Source: Thiohalocapsa halophila (GTDB taxonomy: Bacteria; Pseudomonadota; Gammaproteobacteria; Chromatiales; Chromatiaceae). From it: 64,000 bases of DNA. The stretch spans positions 124,001-188,000 of the forward strand of contig NZ_NRRV01000001.1 in the NCBI RefSeq assembly GCF_016583825.1. Direction: 5' to 3'. Position 1 is the first letter of the stretch, and every line of letters starts with the position of its first letter. The notes under the pieces are model-generated. The model had not been told where the DNA came from and did no database searches. It saw nothing but the letters and a program-made list of their open reading frames with translations. Both the position numbers and the translations under genes were made by a program. Positions 38,864-46,695 of the stretch are shown here, in pieces.

Positions 38864-38986
38864 GTGCGAGATATAAGGTGCGAGGTGCGAGGTGCGAGGT
38901 GCGAGGTGCGAGGACAAGGCTATCTGCCCTCGATCCTCGTCACTCGTCACTCGTCACTCGCCACTCAGCCACTCGCCACTCAGCCA
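38864..38986. repeat. second heptanucleotide repeat array, between channel gene and glk
   Basis: Six exact GTGCGAG units (38864-38870 and 38878-38912, with a degenerate ATATAAG between) face, across a 23-bp spacer, three CTCGTCA, two CTCGCCA and two CTCAGCCA units (38936-38986). The arms are of opposite sense, so transcripts could fold back. The right arm covers the stop codon of the glucokinase gene. Period and layout match the nuoH/nuoI array. Confidence 0.85.
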
Positions 38987-39954
38987 CCAACAAACCGCGC
39001 CGCACCCAGCAACGGCACGTCCTGGCTCAGGATGACGCGCACCGGCATCCGCTCCATCAGCCCGCGCATCCGACCCTTGTCCAGAAAGCCTTCCAGGAAA
39101 CCGCCTGCGCGCAGCAGCGCCAGCTGCTTTGGCGCGATGCCACCGCCGAGGTAGACGCCGCCCAACGCCAAAAGCTTGAGCGCCGTGTTGCCCGCCTCAC
39201 GACCATAGAGCAGCCCGAAGAGGTCCATAGCCTCGGTGCAGGGATGCACGCCCTCGGCCGCACACTGCGCCACGGCGGCCGGCACATCGCCGTCGCCCGC
39301 CAGGGCATCCGCCACTGCCGGCGGATGCTCGGTCCGGTGCCAAGCGGCCAGGAACTCATAGATGTTGCCGATCCCCATGCCGGAAACCACCCGCTCCCAG
39401 CTGACGCGCCCGTAGCGCTGTTGAAGGTGCTTCAGGAGCGCGAACTCGCGCTCGTCCGCCGGGGCGAAATCCGTGTGCCCCCCCTCGGTAGCGAAGGCGT
39501 GGTGGCGCGCGCCGTCCCAATACAGTCCGGCCTCACCGAGGCCGGTGCCAGCGGCGACCACACAGGCGTTGCCGACGCTGCCGGGCTCGCCCGGCTGGAT
39601 CTCGGCGACGTCCTCGGCCCGCAAGGCGGCGACGCCCCAGGCCACGGCCTCCAGGTCGTTCAGCAGATGAGCGCGGCGGAAGCCCAGCGCCTTGGCCAGC
39701 GCCGCGGCGTCCAGGCTCCAGGGGAGGTTCGTCGTCTTGCTGCGGCCCTGCACCACCGGACCCGCCACGGCGAAGCTGCCGAGGTCGCAGCTCGCGCCCG
39801 TGTCCTCGAGGTAGCGGCGCACCAGGCTCGCGAGGTCGGAGAAATCCTGGCTCGGGTAGCGCGCCGGTTGCGACAGGGTCACCGCATCCCCAGCCACTTC
39901 CGCCAGGGCAAGGCCGGTCTTGGTGCCGCCGATATCCCCCACCAATACACGCAT
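38980..39954 (-). CDS. glk: glucokinase
   Basis: A 324-residue bacterial glucokinase (ROK/hexokinase-like actin fold). MRVLVGDIGGTKTGLALAE is the phosphate-1 loop; LNDLEAVAWG, GTGLGEAGLYW and TEGGHTDFAP are typical of Glk. It phosphorylates glucose with ATP in the cytosol. The stop codon (38980-38982) lies inside a heptad repeat array, so the last two Gly codons and stop are repeat-derived or invaded. Confidence 0.93.
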   Translation of the reverse strand: MRVLVGDIGGTKTGLALAEVAGDAVTLSQPARYPSQDFSDLASLVRRYLEDTGASCDLGSFAVAGPVVQGRSKTTNLPWSLDAAALAKALGFRRAHLLNDLEAVAWGVAALRAEDVAEIQPGEPGSVGNACVVAAGTGLGEAGLYWDGARHHAFATEGGHTDFAPADEREFALLKHLQQRYGRVSWERVVSGMGIGNIYEFLAAWHRTEHPPAVADALAGDGDVPAAVAQCAAEGVHPCTEAMDLFGLLYGREAGNTALKLLALGGVYLGGGIAPKQLALLRAGGFLEGFLDKGRMRGLMERMPVRVILSQDVPLLGAARFVGG

Positions 39955-40033
39955 GTCTCTCTCCAGTTACCGGCTCTCACTCGGGCTGGATCATAGCAGG
40001 GCGGGACGGCCCAGGGCGGTGCGGGCAGGTGTG

Positions 40034-40066
40034 GAGCCGGCGGCGGGGGTGGCGCGCCGCCGGCTC
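40034..40066 (-). terminator. strong GC hairpin downstream of the sulfur-globule-like gene
   Basis: Perfect 12-bp inverted repeat GAGCCGGCGGCG (40034-40045) and CGCCGCCGGCTC (40055-40066) with a 9-nt loop, 37 bp past the stop of the gene at 40104. There is no T-tract, so it would be a pause or mRNA-stabilising structure rather than a classical intrinsic terminator. Confidence 0.5.
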
Positions 40067-40103
40067 GGGCCGCCGCCTACGGGCTGGGCGGCGGCAATGG
40101 CGC

Positions 40104-40409
40104 TTAGTCAGAGGACTCGCTGCCGGCAGTCGGCGCCGGCGCATAGGCGTAGCCCGGGTAGCCGTAGGCGTGCGGGTAGGCGCCGTAAGCGTAGGGATAG
40201 CCGCCCCAGTAGCCAGGGTAGCCGCCCCAATAGCCCGGGTAGCCATAGCCATAGCCCGGACCGTACCAGGGGCCGCCCCAGCCCGGCCCCCAACCGTTGC
40301 CCCAATTCCAGGGGTTGAACGGGCCCCAGAAGGCATGCGCAGAGCCGGCGGCGAACACAGTGGCGCCGGCGAGGCCGGCGGCAAGCAGAAGACGCTTCTT
40401 GACGAGCAT
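40104..40409 (-). CDS. sulfur globule protein-like, Gly/Tyr/Pro/Trp-rich secreted protein
   Basis: A 101-residue protein with a signal peptide (KKRLLLAAGLAGATVFAAGSAHA, cleavage near residue 26). The mature part is almost only Gly, Tyr, Pro, Trp and Ala: FWGPFNPWNWGNGWGPGWGG, then repeated YPGYWGG, AYGAYPHAYGYPGYAYAP. This composition and the AFWGPF opening match the small sulfur globule envelope proteins (Sgp type) of purple sulfur bacteria, which coat intracellular or periplasmic sulfur deposits. A very strong ribosome site (GGAGGAG, 8 bp) suggests high expression. Alternatives are other glycine-rich secreted structural proteins; no enzyme motif exists. Confidence 0.78.
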   Translation of the reverse strand: MLVKKRLLLAAGLAGATVFAAGSAHAFWGPFNPWNWGNGWGPGWGGPWYGPGYGYGYPGYWGGYPGYWGGYPYAYGAYPHAYGYPGYAYAPAPTAGSESSD

Positions 40410-40502
40410 TCTGGCTCCTCCGTCATTGCATACGATCGGTTAACGGAACCGGCCGTCGGGCGCGGTCCGGCAACAGCTTAAGCGGAGCTCCCGACGCCCG
40501 GT

Positions 40503-40561
40503 TTGACGCCCGTCAATATTGGAATATTCTCATATTATAAAACCATCCGGCATGTGCCGAA
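40503..40561 (-). promoter_or_regulatory. putative promoter and operator-like palindromes of the sulfur-globule-like gene
   Basis: On the minus strand a TATAAT box (40534-40539) is preceded at 16 bp by a weak -35 TTCGGC (40556-40561). Downstream of the -10, in the region expected to hold the first transcribed bases, lie AATATT-CC-AATATT (40515-40528) and the 14-bp palindrome TTGACG-GG-CGTCAA (40503-40516). That position suits a repressor or an early hairpin. The leader to the ATG would be about 120 nt. Confidence 0.4.
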
Positions 40562-40608
40562 GCCGACGGAGTCAATTTAGTATACCGTCCCCTTGTCTTC
40601 GGGCGGGC

Positions 40609-41178
40609 TCAATCGGCGCCGGCAGCGCCCGCGCCGGGGCGCGTGGTCGGAAAGCGAAACGGCGCCGCCAGGGTGCCGTCCGGCAGATGCAGCAGGACCC
40701 GTGCCTCCCAAAGCATGCGCTCGCGCACGCATACGGGCAGCATTGCGGAGCCGGTGTAATGGGTGGGGTCCCCGCGCGCCGGCGTCAGGGGCACGCGGTT
40801 GTAGCCCATGTCCATGTTCACGCCGGCGAAGTCGAGCTCCACCCGCTCGGGCGTCGGCAGATCCGCCAGGCGCACGTCGGCGTCGAGCGGCTTGGCGGTG
40901 GGGATGCCGCGGGGGCGAAGGTCGAGTCGGACGCTGCCGCCGCCGGGGAAACGGGCGGTGCAGGCGCCGCCCCTGAGGTCGCAGCTCGGGCTCAGCGGCG
41001 CCCGCTCGGCGATGGCGGGGAAGAGCACCGGCCAAGCCTTGTGGACGGCGACGCCGACGACCGCGGCGGCGAGCAGGGCCGCGGCGACCCAGAGCAGGGC
41101 GACGCGGGCATCGGCGCGACGCGGGGCCGGCGCAAGAGCGCCCGGCGGGGGCGAATCAGGCTTTGAATTGCTAGCCAA
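40609..41178 (-). CDS. membrane-anchored protein of unknown function (189 aa)
   Basis: One N-terminal helix (VALLWVAAALLAAAVVGVAV, ~residues 26-45) anchors a ~140-residue soluble domain with Cys residues in SCDLRGGACTARFPGGG and LPVCVRERMLWEA. A M-D-M-G-Y-N-R segment lies near residue 120. The only usable start is a TTG at 41178; an in-frame stop lies ten codons upstream. It follows the sigma54 regulator by 47 bp on the same strand and so may be co-transcribed with it. Family not recognised; a periplasmic FixH-like or immunoglobulin-like fold is a guess. Confidence 0.7.
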   Translation of the reverse strand: MASNSKPDSPPPGALAPAPRRADARVALLWVAAALLAAAVVGVAVHKAWPVLFPAIAERAPLSPSCDLRGGACTARFPGGGSVRLDLRPRGIPTAKPLDADVRLADLPTPERVELDFAGVNMDMGYNRVPLTPARGDPTHYTGSAMLPVCVRERMLWEARVLLHLPDGTLAAPFRFPTTRPGAGAAGAD

Positions 41179-41225
41179 AGGTGCCGACGGGCGGATGCGG
41201 GCGCATCCTCAGAAGCTTACCCCAA

Positions 41226-42629
41226 TCACTCGCCGCGGTCCCAAGTCTGGCGCTTGCGGTAGATGGTCGACGGGCTGACGCCGAGGGCGGCGGCGGCCTG
41301 GGGAATATTGTCGTCGAAATGGGCGATGGCCCGCTCGATGGCCTCGCGCTCGATGTCCTTGAGGGGGCGGATGGGCACTGCTGCGGATTGCCCTTGATCC
41401 TTGGGTGCCCGCGGCCGGTGCATCGGCGGGGCCGCGCGCGCGTCCGGCTCGATGGTGTCCAGTGGCGGCGGCAGCATGGCGCGAGAAACATGCTCGCCGT
41501 CATAGAGTACGACGACGTTCTGAATCACGTTCTGCAGCTGGCGTACGTTGCCGGGCCAGGAGTAGGCCAGAAAAACCGCCTCAACGTCGGCGTCGAAGCC
41601 CGCCAGCTGCTTGCCCTCCTCTGCCGCATAGCGCACCAGGAAGGCGTTGGCGAGCTCCAGGATGTCGCCCTCGCGCTCGCGCAGCGGCGGCAGCTGGATC
41701 GGAATCACGTGGAGGCGGTAGAACAGGTCTTCGCGAAAGCGCCCCGCGGCCACTTCGGCCAGCGGGTCGCGGTTGGTAGCGCAGACGAAGCGCACGTCCA
41801 CCTGCTCCGTGCTGGAGGCGCCCACCGGCTGGAAGCTGCCGGTCTGCACGAACCGCAGCAGCTTGGTCTGAAGATCCAGGTCCATCTCGGCGATCTCGTC
41901 CAAGAACAGCGTGCCGCCATCCGCCTGCCGGGCCGCACCCTCGCGGTCGCGCACCGCCCCGGTGAAGGCGCCCTTGACGTGGCCGAAGATCTCGCTCTCC
42001 ATCAGGTCCCGGGGAATGGCCGCGCAGTTGATGGCGACGAAGGGCTTGTCGGCGCGGTCGCTGCGGCGGTGGATGGCCTCGGCGCAGACCTCTTTACCGC
42101 TGCCGCTCTCGCCGGTGATGAACACCGTCGCCCGGCTCGGCGCCGCGCTGTCGATAATCCTGTACACGGCCTGCATGGGCAGCGAGCTGCCGACGAAGCC
42201 ATGGTAGCCCTCGCGACGGAAGTCGTCCGCGAGCCGGTCGACGAAATTGCGCATATGCACCTTTTCGACGGCATTGCGCACGGTGACGATGAGACGCTCG
42301 GAGGCCACGGGCTTCTCGACGAAATCGAAAGCCCCGTAGCGCATGGCATCCACCGCCTTGTCCACGGAGCCATGCCCGGTGATGATCACCACGGCGACGG
42401 GCATACGCCGCTCGTGGACGTGGCGCAGGATATCCATGCCGTCCATGTCCGGCAGCTGCAGGTCGAGCAGCAGCACATCCGGCGGATCACGCTCCAGGCG
42501 CGCCATGGCGCTAGCGCCGTCCGGCACATGGCTCACCGCATAGGGCTGGTGGCGCAGGTAGGCGCGGTAGACGCTGCCGAGGCTCATGCTGTCCTCGACG
42601 ATCAAGACAGCTACAGGTTCGCTCGCCAT
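41226..42629 (-). CDS. sigma54-dependent response regulator (NtrC/LuxO type)
   Basis: A 467-residue regulator: receiver domain (1-120, acidic pocket E12-D13, phosphoacceptor D56, K106), AAA+ sigma54-activation domain (~142-370) and Fis-type HTH (~425-462). Walker A GESGSGKE (173-180), the sigma54-contact loop GAFTGA (220-225), Walker B GGTLFLDEIAEMD (238-250) and R-finger SWPGNVRQL are intact, so it should be an active enhancer-binding ATPase. Start at ATG 42629. It lies downstream of the hybrid phosphorelay protein on the same strand, its likely partner. Target promoters are not evident here; no sigma54 site was found before the sulfur-globule-like gene. Confidence 0.93.
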   Translation of the reverse strand: MASEPVAVLIVEDSMSLGSVYRAYLRHQPYAVSHVPDGASAMARLERDPPDVLLLDLQLPDMDGMDILRHVHERRMPVAVVIITGHGSVDKAVDAMRYGAFDFVEKPVASERLIVTVRNAVEKVHMRNFVDRLADDFRREGYHGFVGSSLPMQAVYRIIDSAAPSRATVFITGESGSGKEVCAEAIHRRSDRADKPFVAINCAAIPRDLMESEIFGHVKGAFTGAVRDREGAARQADGGTLFLDEIAEMDLDLQTKLLRFVQTGSFQPVGASSTEQVDVRFVCATNRDPLAEVAAGRFREDLFYRLHVIPIQLPPLREREGDILELANAFLVRYAAEEGKQLAGFDADVEAVFLAYSWPGNVRQLQNVIQNVVVLYDGEHVSRAMLPPPLDTIEPDARAAPPMHRPRAPKDQGQSAAVPIRPLKDIEREAIERAIAHFDDNIPQAAAALGVSPSTIYRKRQTWDRGE

Positions 42630-42819
42630 CGACCTCTGACTCCTGGGATGGGTCCGCAACCGCGACGCGCAGATCGCAAGCGCCGAGCCCGGAAACCCTG
42701 GGACCGGCTCGGCTCGGCGGTGCGCGGCATGTGTCGATATCATAACGCCGACCCGCACCGATCTTCGGTCAGGCAAGGCCGATGCATCAGGGCCTCCCCA
42801 AGCGTATCCTGACTGGCGA

Positions 42820-45153
42820 CTATGGTGGCGTTGACCGCTCGACGTTGTCCACACCGCCCCAGCGCCGCTCGAGCACTTCGACCACCGCCTCGCCGCAGGC
42901 GCCGAGCCCCGCGGCCAGTGCTCGCACCTCATCGATACGCCCGGCGTGGCCCGCCCGCTCGATGGCCAGCGCCCGCGCATGCAGCGCCGCGGCACCGAAG
43001 GTCGCGGCGCTGCCCTTGAGCGCATGCCCCTGCGCGCCGGCGCGGGCGCTGTCGCCGGCGGCCGCCGCCTGCTCGATGGCAAGGATGCGCTCACGCACCT
43101 CGCCGGCGAAGGTGGTCACCACCGGGGGCATCAAGGCATCACTGAGGTCCCGGGCAAGCGCGCCGGCGACGGCCTCGTCCAGAATCGGCTCCGCGGCATC
43201 CGCCTTCCCATCATCGACCTCGACCGCGCCGGTGCCCGCGGCCGCTGCCGTGTCCGCGGCGGCGGACACGGCGGTGACGGGCGCCGCCGCGCCCTCCGGC
43301 AGCCGCTCGGTGCGCCCGCCGTCCGCCCACTCGAGCAAGGCCTCCAGCAGCTTGCGCCGATCGATGGGCTTGCTCAAATAGCCATCCATGCCGGCCTCCA
43401 GGCACCGCCGGCGATCGTCATCGAGGGCATAGGCGGTCATCGCCACGATGGGGACGCGCCCGCGGCGGCCCGGCAGGGCGCGAATGCAGCCCGTCGCCTC
43501 CAGACCATCCATCTCCGGCATCGCCAGGTCCATCAGCACGACGGCATACGCACGCTGCTCCGCCGCAGTCACCGCCTGCCGGCCGTTCTCCACCACGTCC
43601 ACGCGGAAGCCTGCTTTCTCCAGCATATTGGTGGCCACCAGCTGGTTGGCGGGGCTGTCCTCGGCCAACAATATCGGCAGCGCGTCCACGGCACGGCGGG
43701 CGACGCGCTCGATCAGGCCGTCCGCAGTCGCCGCCGCGGCAGCGGGCGTCGGCGGGCTCGCCGCCTGACAGAGCGCGGCCACCAACGCGGTCGGCGTTAC
43801 CGGTAGACGCACAGACGCGACAAAGTCCCCGCTCTCTGCCCCATCGCCGCAACCACCGCCCCACCGATGCAGACCAATGCGCCGAATCTGCTCCGGCCTG
43901 TCCGCCTGTGTGAGCTGCACCACGCCGCAGCAGCCCGCGGGCAGTGCGCTGCGCGGCGGCGAGCCCTCGACGACGACCCCGAGCGCCCGCAGCTGCGCCA
44001 TCAGCGCAGCCGCCAGCGCGGCATGGTCCGCCCACAGGGCCACGCGCCAACCGGCCAAGGGCGCCGCGGCCGCCGCTCGCTCGCCATCCGGCACCGCCGC
44101 CGGCAAGGGCAGCGTCAGGCACAGGCAGGAGTCTTCATCGGCCTTGCCCTCGAGCCCGAGGTCCCCACCCAGCACGCGCGCCAGACGCCGACTGACCAGC
44201 AGTGCCAGGCCGGCGCTGTCCTGCGCACGCCCGCCGTGACCAGCGCCCGTCGCCGCCGCGCCGAGCAGCGCCGGCTGGGCCTCACGGGCAAGGCCGGCAC
44301 CCGGAGCCACCACCGCGATGCGAAGCGATTCTCGGCTCGAATCCCGGCACAACCGCACTTGCACGCCGGCCTCGGTCGCACAGCCGACGGCATGCGCGAC
44401 GAGGTTGAGCAGGATCTGGCGCAACAGGCTCGGGTCCGTGGCGACGCCCGTGGGCACCGCCGGGTCGCAGAGCACGGTGAGCACGACTCCGCGCGCGTGC
44501 GCCCGTGCCGCGAGCAGCTCGAGGACGCGCCTGACGATGACCTCCGGGTCGCAGGCTCGCAGGCGTGCGCCAACGCCGTGGCTGTCCAGCTGTGCGTGGT
44601 CCAGGCCCTGGTTGACGATGGTAAGCAGACCCAGCGCGGACTCTGCGTCAGCGCTGGCTTGGCGACGCTGCGCCTGCTCCAGCTCGGCCTCCAGGAGCAG
44701 CGCATGCATGGACGCAATGGTGTCGAGCGCCTTATCCCCCAGCTGTCGCAGCCGCGCATCGCGCTCGCGCACCTCGCCCGCCAGGCGCTCGGCGTCGGCG
44801 AGGGCGCGCCGGTGCGCTGCATCGCTCTCGCGCGCGCGACGCGAAAGGCACTCCACGGCATGGATCAGCCGCGCGTGCAGGCGATCGGCGCGGCGGGGTG
44901 AGGTGCGATCGGGAAGATCGCCAGGGTCTCGGTCCGCCACACGCTCTAACCACGCCGCCAGCCCAGCCAGCCGGCGGCGGTGCAGCCCGACTGCGGCGGC
45001 CGCCGCCGGCAAGAGCAGGGCCATCAAGGCGAGCCAGCGCAGGCCGAGCGCGACCGCGGCGGCCAGCAACAGCAGCCCGCCGACCACCAGCGCGAGGGGA
45101 TTGTCTTGCAATGGGCGCATAAGCGACGACACCGGTACGCCTGTGATCGGCAT
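42820..45153 (-). CDS. BarA-like hybrid protein with degenerate kinase core, intact REC and Hpt
   Basis: 777 residues from the ATG at 45153 (45207 is an alternative). Order: two membrane helices (~20-56), coiled coil (~105-150), DHp-like (~137-190), HATPase-like (~225-350), weak pseudo-receiver (~368-470), receiver (~492-609) and Hpt (~690-765). The receiver has E498-D499, D542 and K595. The Hpt motif GHALKGSAATFG has H710. By contrast the H-box has no His at the SHEIRTP position (RQLGDKAL instead), the N-box reads NLVAHAV with the second Asn replaced, and the G1 box is APGAG rather than D-x-G-x-G. I infer loss of autokinase activity, with the protein serving as a phosphorelay or phosphatase hub for the adjacent sigma54 regulator. 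Confidence 0.8.
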   Translation of the reverse strand: MPITGVPVSSLMRPLQDNPLALVVGGLLLLAAAVALGLRWLALMALLLPAAAAAVGLHRRRLAGLAAWLERVADRDPGDLPDRTSPRRADRLHARLIHAVECLSRRARESDAAHRRALADAERLAGEVRERDARLRQLGDKALDTIASMHALLLEAELEQAQRRQASADAESALGLLTIVNQGLDHAQLDSHGVGARLRACDPEVIVRRVLELLAARAHARGVVLTVLCDPAVPTGVATDPSLLRQILLNLVAHAVGCATEAGVQVRLCRDSSRESLRIAVVAPGAGLAREAQPALLGAAATGAGHGGRAQDSAGLALLVSRRLARVLGGDLGLEGKADEDSCLCLTLPLPAAVPDGERAAAAAPLAGWRVALWADHAALAAALMAQLRALGVVVEGSPPRSALPAGCCGVVQLTQADRPEQIRRIGLHRWGGGCGDGAESGDFVASVRLPVTPTALVAALCQAASPPTPAAAAATADGLIERVARRAVDALPILLAEDSPANQLVATNMLEKAGFRVDVVENGRQAVTAAEQRAYAVVLMDLAMPEMDGLEATGCIRALPGRRGRVPIVAMTAYALDDDRRRCLEAGMDGYLSKPIDRRKLLEALLEWADGGRTERLPEGAAAPVTAVSAAADTAAAAGTGAVEVDDGKADAAEPILDEAVAGALARDLSDALMPPVVTTFAGEVRERILAIEQAAAAGDSARAGAQGHALKGSAATFGAAALHARALAIERAGHAGRIDEVRALAAGLGACGEAVVEVLERRWGGVDNVERSTPP

Positions 45154-45223
45154 CGGCACCGCCCGGAGGTTACCATAGGGCTGGCCCTGGCCCTGGCCTT
45201 GCGCCATGCATGTCGCAGCGGGC

Positions 45224-46357
45224 TCATGCACGCCACAGACGCGCCGCTGTGCCCGGCGCGCTGGCGGCCTCGAGCTCACCGAGTAGTCGGCTCACCACCG
45301 CCGCCCGGGCGGCCAAGGCATCGTTGGCAACCCGTTTCCGCCGCAATGCGCGGCGCTCGCGCGGCTCGGCAGCCGCCGCTTGCAGCGCAGCTGCGGCGCC
45401 GTCGGCATCGTCCACGCATGTGGACAGATCCGCATAGCCGCCGAAGCGATAGGCCCCCGCCGCAACCGTCGGCAGACCGGCGGCGAGCGTCTCCAGAAAG
45501 GGCAACGGCGGCACCGGCGCAGGCGGCACGGCAGGTCGGCGTAACAGCAGCGAGGCAGTCCAGAACTGCAAATAGCGCGGCAGCTGGTCTTGGGGCCTGA
45601 TACCGGCCATTCGCACGTTCGCGAGATGCCCCAGCATGGAGAGGTCACAACAGACGGGTCCGAGCAGCATGAAATGCCAATCCGGTAGCCGGCGGGCAAT
45701 GGCCGCCAGCAGGTCCGCATCGAAGGTCTCGTCGAAGCAGCCGTGGCAGCCGGCGACCGGCCCGTCGGTGGGCAAGTCTCGGGCCGGCTGCGCCCGGGTG
45801 GAGAAGAGCTCCAGGTCCACGCCCGCCGGCAGCAAGCGCGTCTGGGCCCGCGCTGCGGCAGCTGCGTGCTCGCGAGCGGGTGGGAGCACCAGGTCGGCTC
45901 GGGCCAAAATGCGCTCCTCCAGAGCCGCAGACTCGCGGGCGGCGGCGGCGTCTGCTGCCGGCGGCCCGGCGCACGGCTGATAGATCACCGGGCCGGCATA
46001 ACCGCCGTCCAGCATTGGCGCGGCCCAAGGCGACGCCAGCCAAAGCATCGGATGGCGCAGCCCGCGGCGCCGGGATACTCGCTCGACTCGCCGAGTCAGG
46101 AGCCGCGGGCTCACCAGGCGCGCCAGGGGGTGGCTGCCGCCGCCGAGGTCCTCGGCGCTCAGCACCGGGAAGGGCGCCGCTGTGGTCGGCGCCATGCCGG
46201 CAGTCCTGGCCGAGCGCGGCGCGGCGCGCTCGGGCCGGAAGGCGGCGGCATCCACCCACAGGAGCTGGCGATCCAACAACAGCCGCGACATGAGCTGAGA
46301 GGTGGCACTGGGTACCGAGGGTCGCCAGTCGGCGACAACGATCAGGTCTGAGCTCAT
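45224..46357 (-). CDS. family 1/GT4-like glycosyltransferase
   Basis: A 377-residue GT-B fold protein. The N-terminal [21 protein letters not shown] and the later [36 protein letters not shown] and [14 protein letters not shown] (E-x7-E-like donor site) segments resemble EPS/capsule glycosyltransferases. The start at 46357 is preferred; the extra 44 codons upstream are Arg-rich and unlike a leader. It sits 70 bp upstream of the phosphorelay gene on the same strand. Sugar and acceptor unknown. Confidence 0.75.
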   Translation of the reverse strand: MSSDLIVVADWRPSVPSATSQLMSRLLLDRQLLWVDAAAFRPERAAPRSARTAGMAPTTAAPFPVLSAEDLGGGSHPLARLVSPRLLTRRVERVSRRRGLRHPMLWLASPWAAPMLDGGYAGPVIYQPCAGPPAADAAAARESAALEERILARADLVLPPAREHAAAAARAQTRLLPAGVDLELFSTRAQPARDLPTDGPVAGCHGCFDETFDADLLAAIARRLPDWHFMLLGPVCCDLSMLGHLANVRMAGIRPQDQLPRYLQFWTASLLLRRPAVPPAPVPPLPFLETLAAGLPTVAAGAYRFGGYADLSTCVDDADGAAAALQAAAAEPRERRALRRKRVANDALAARAAVVSRLLGELEAASAPGTAARLWRA

Positions 46358-46695
46358 GTAGGCCCTGCGCTGGTTGCGGAGCCAGTCCGGCGGACCGGCG
46401 CGTCGCCCGCCCATTGACCGCTGCCGCGCGGAATTCCTCAAGGGTAAAACGGGCCGTACGCCCGCTGCCGCGACCCCCTTCATCGCCAACTCTAGTCACC
46501 CCGTCGGGCGAAAACTGCATCCGCGTTAACGTTTTGGTGCGGGACGCACGAAACCCGACGTGTTGTCCATGCGCAGAGTCCGCCGCGGCCGTCGGGCACT
46601 CGAAGCGCGCGCGCACGGCCACCACATGCACCGGCGCGGTGCGCGACTGCCAGACCCACCCACTGTGCCATTACAGCCGACGGAGAGCTGCCAAC
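46358..46695. other. 338-bp divergent intergenic region
   Basis: Shared upstream region of the glycosyltransferase (minus) and ubiD (plus). A CGTTAACG palindrome is near 46525. The ribosome site GGAG lies 11 bp before the ubiD ATG. No convincing -35/-10 pair or additional gene is seen. Confidence 0.45.

Noticed and set aside
40410-40608. Sigma54 promoter upstream of the sulfur-globule-like gene
   Set aside because: No GG-N10-GC pattern of TGGCAC/TTGCA type found; a sigma70-like TATAAT is the better candidate.
42630-43094. Extra N-terminal domain of the sigma54 regulator
   Set aside because: The upstream frame overlaps the phosphorelay gene antisense-like in another frame and is Arg/Pro/Ser noise; the receiver starts at MASEPVAVLIVEDS.
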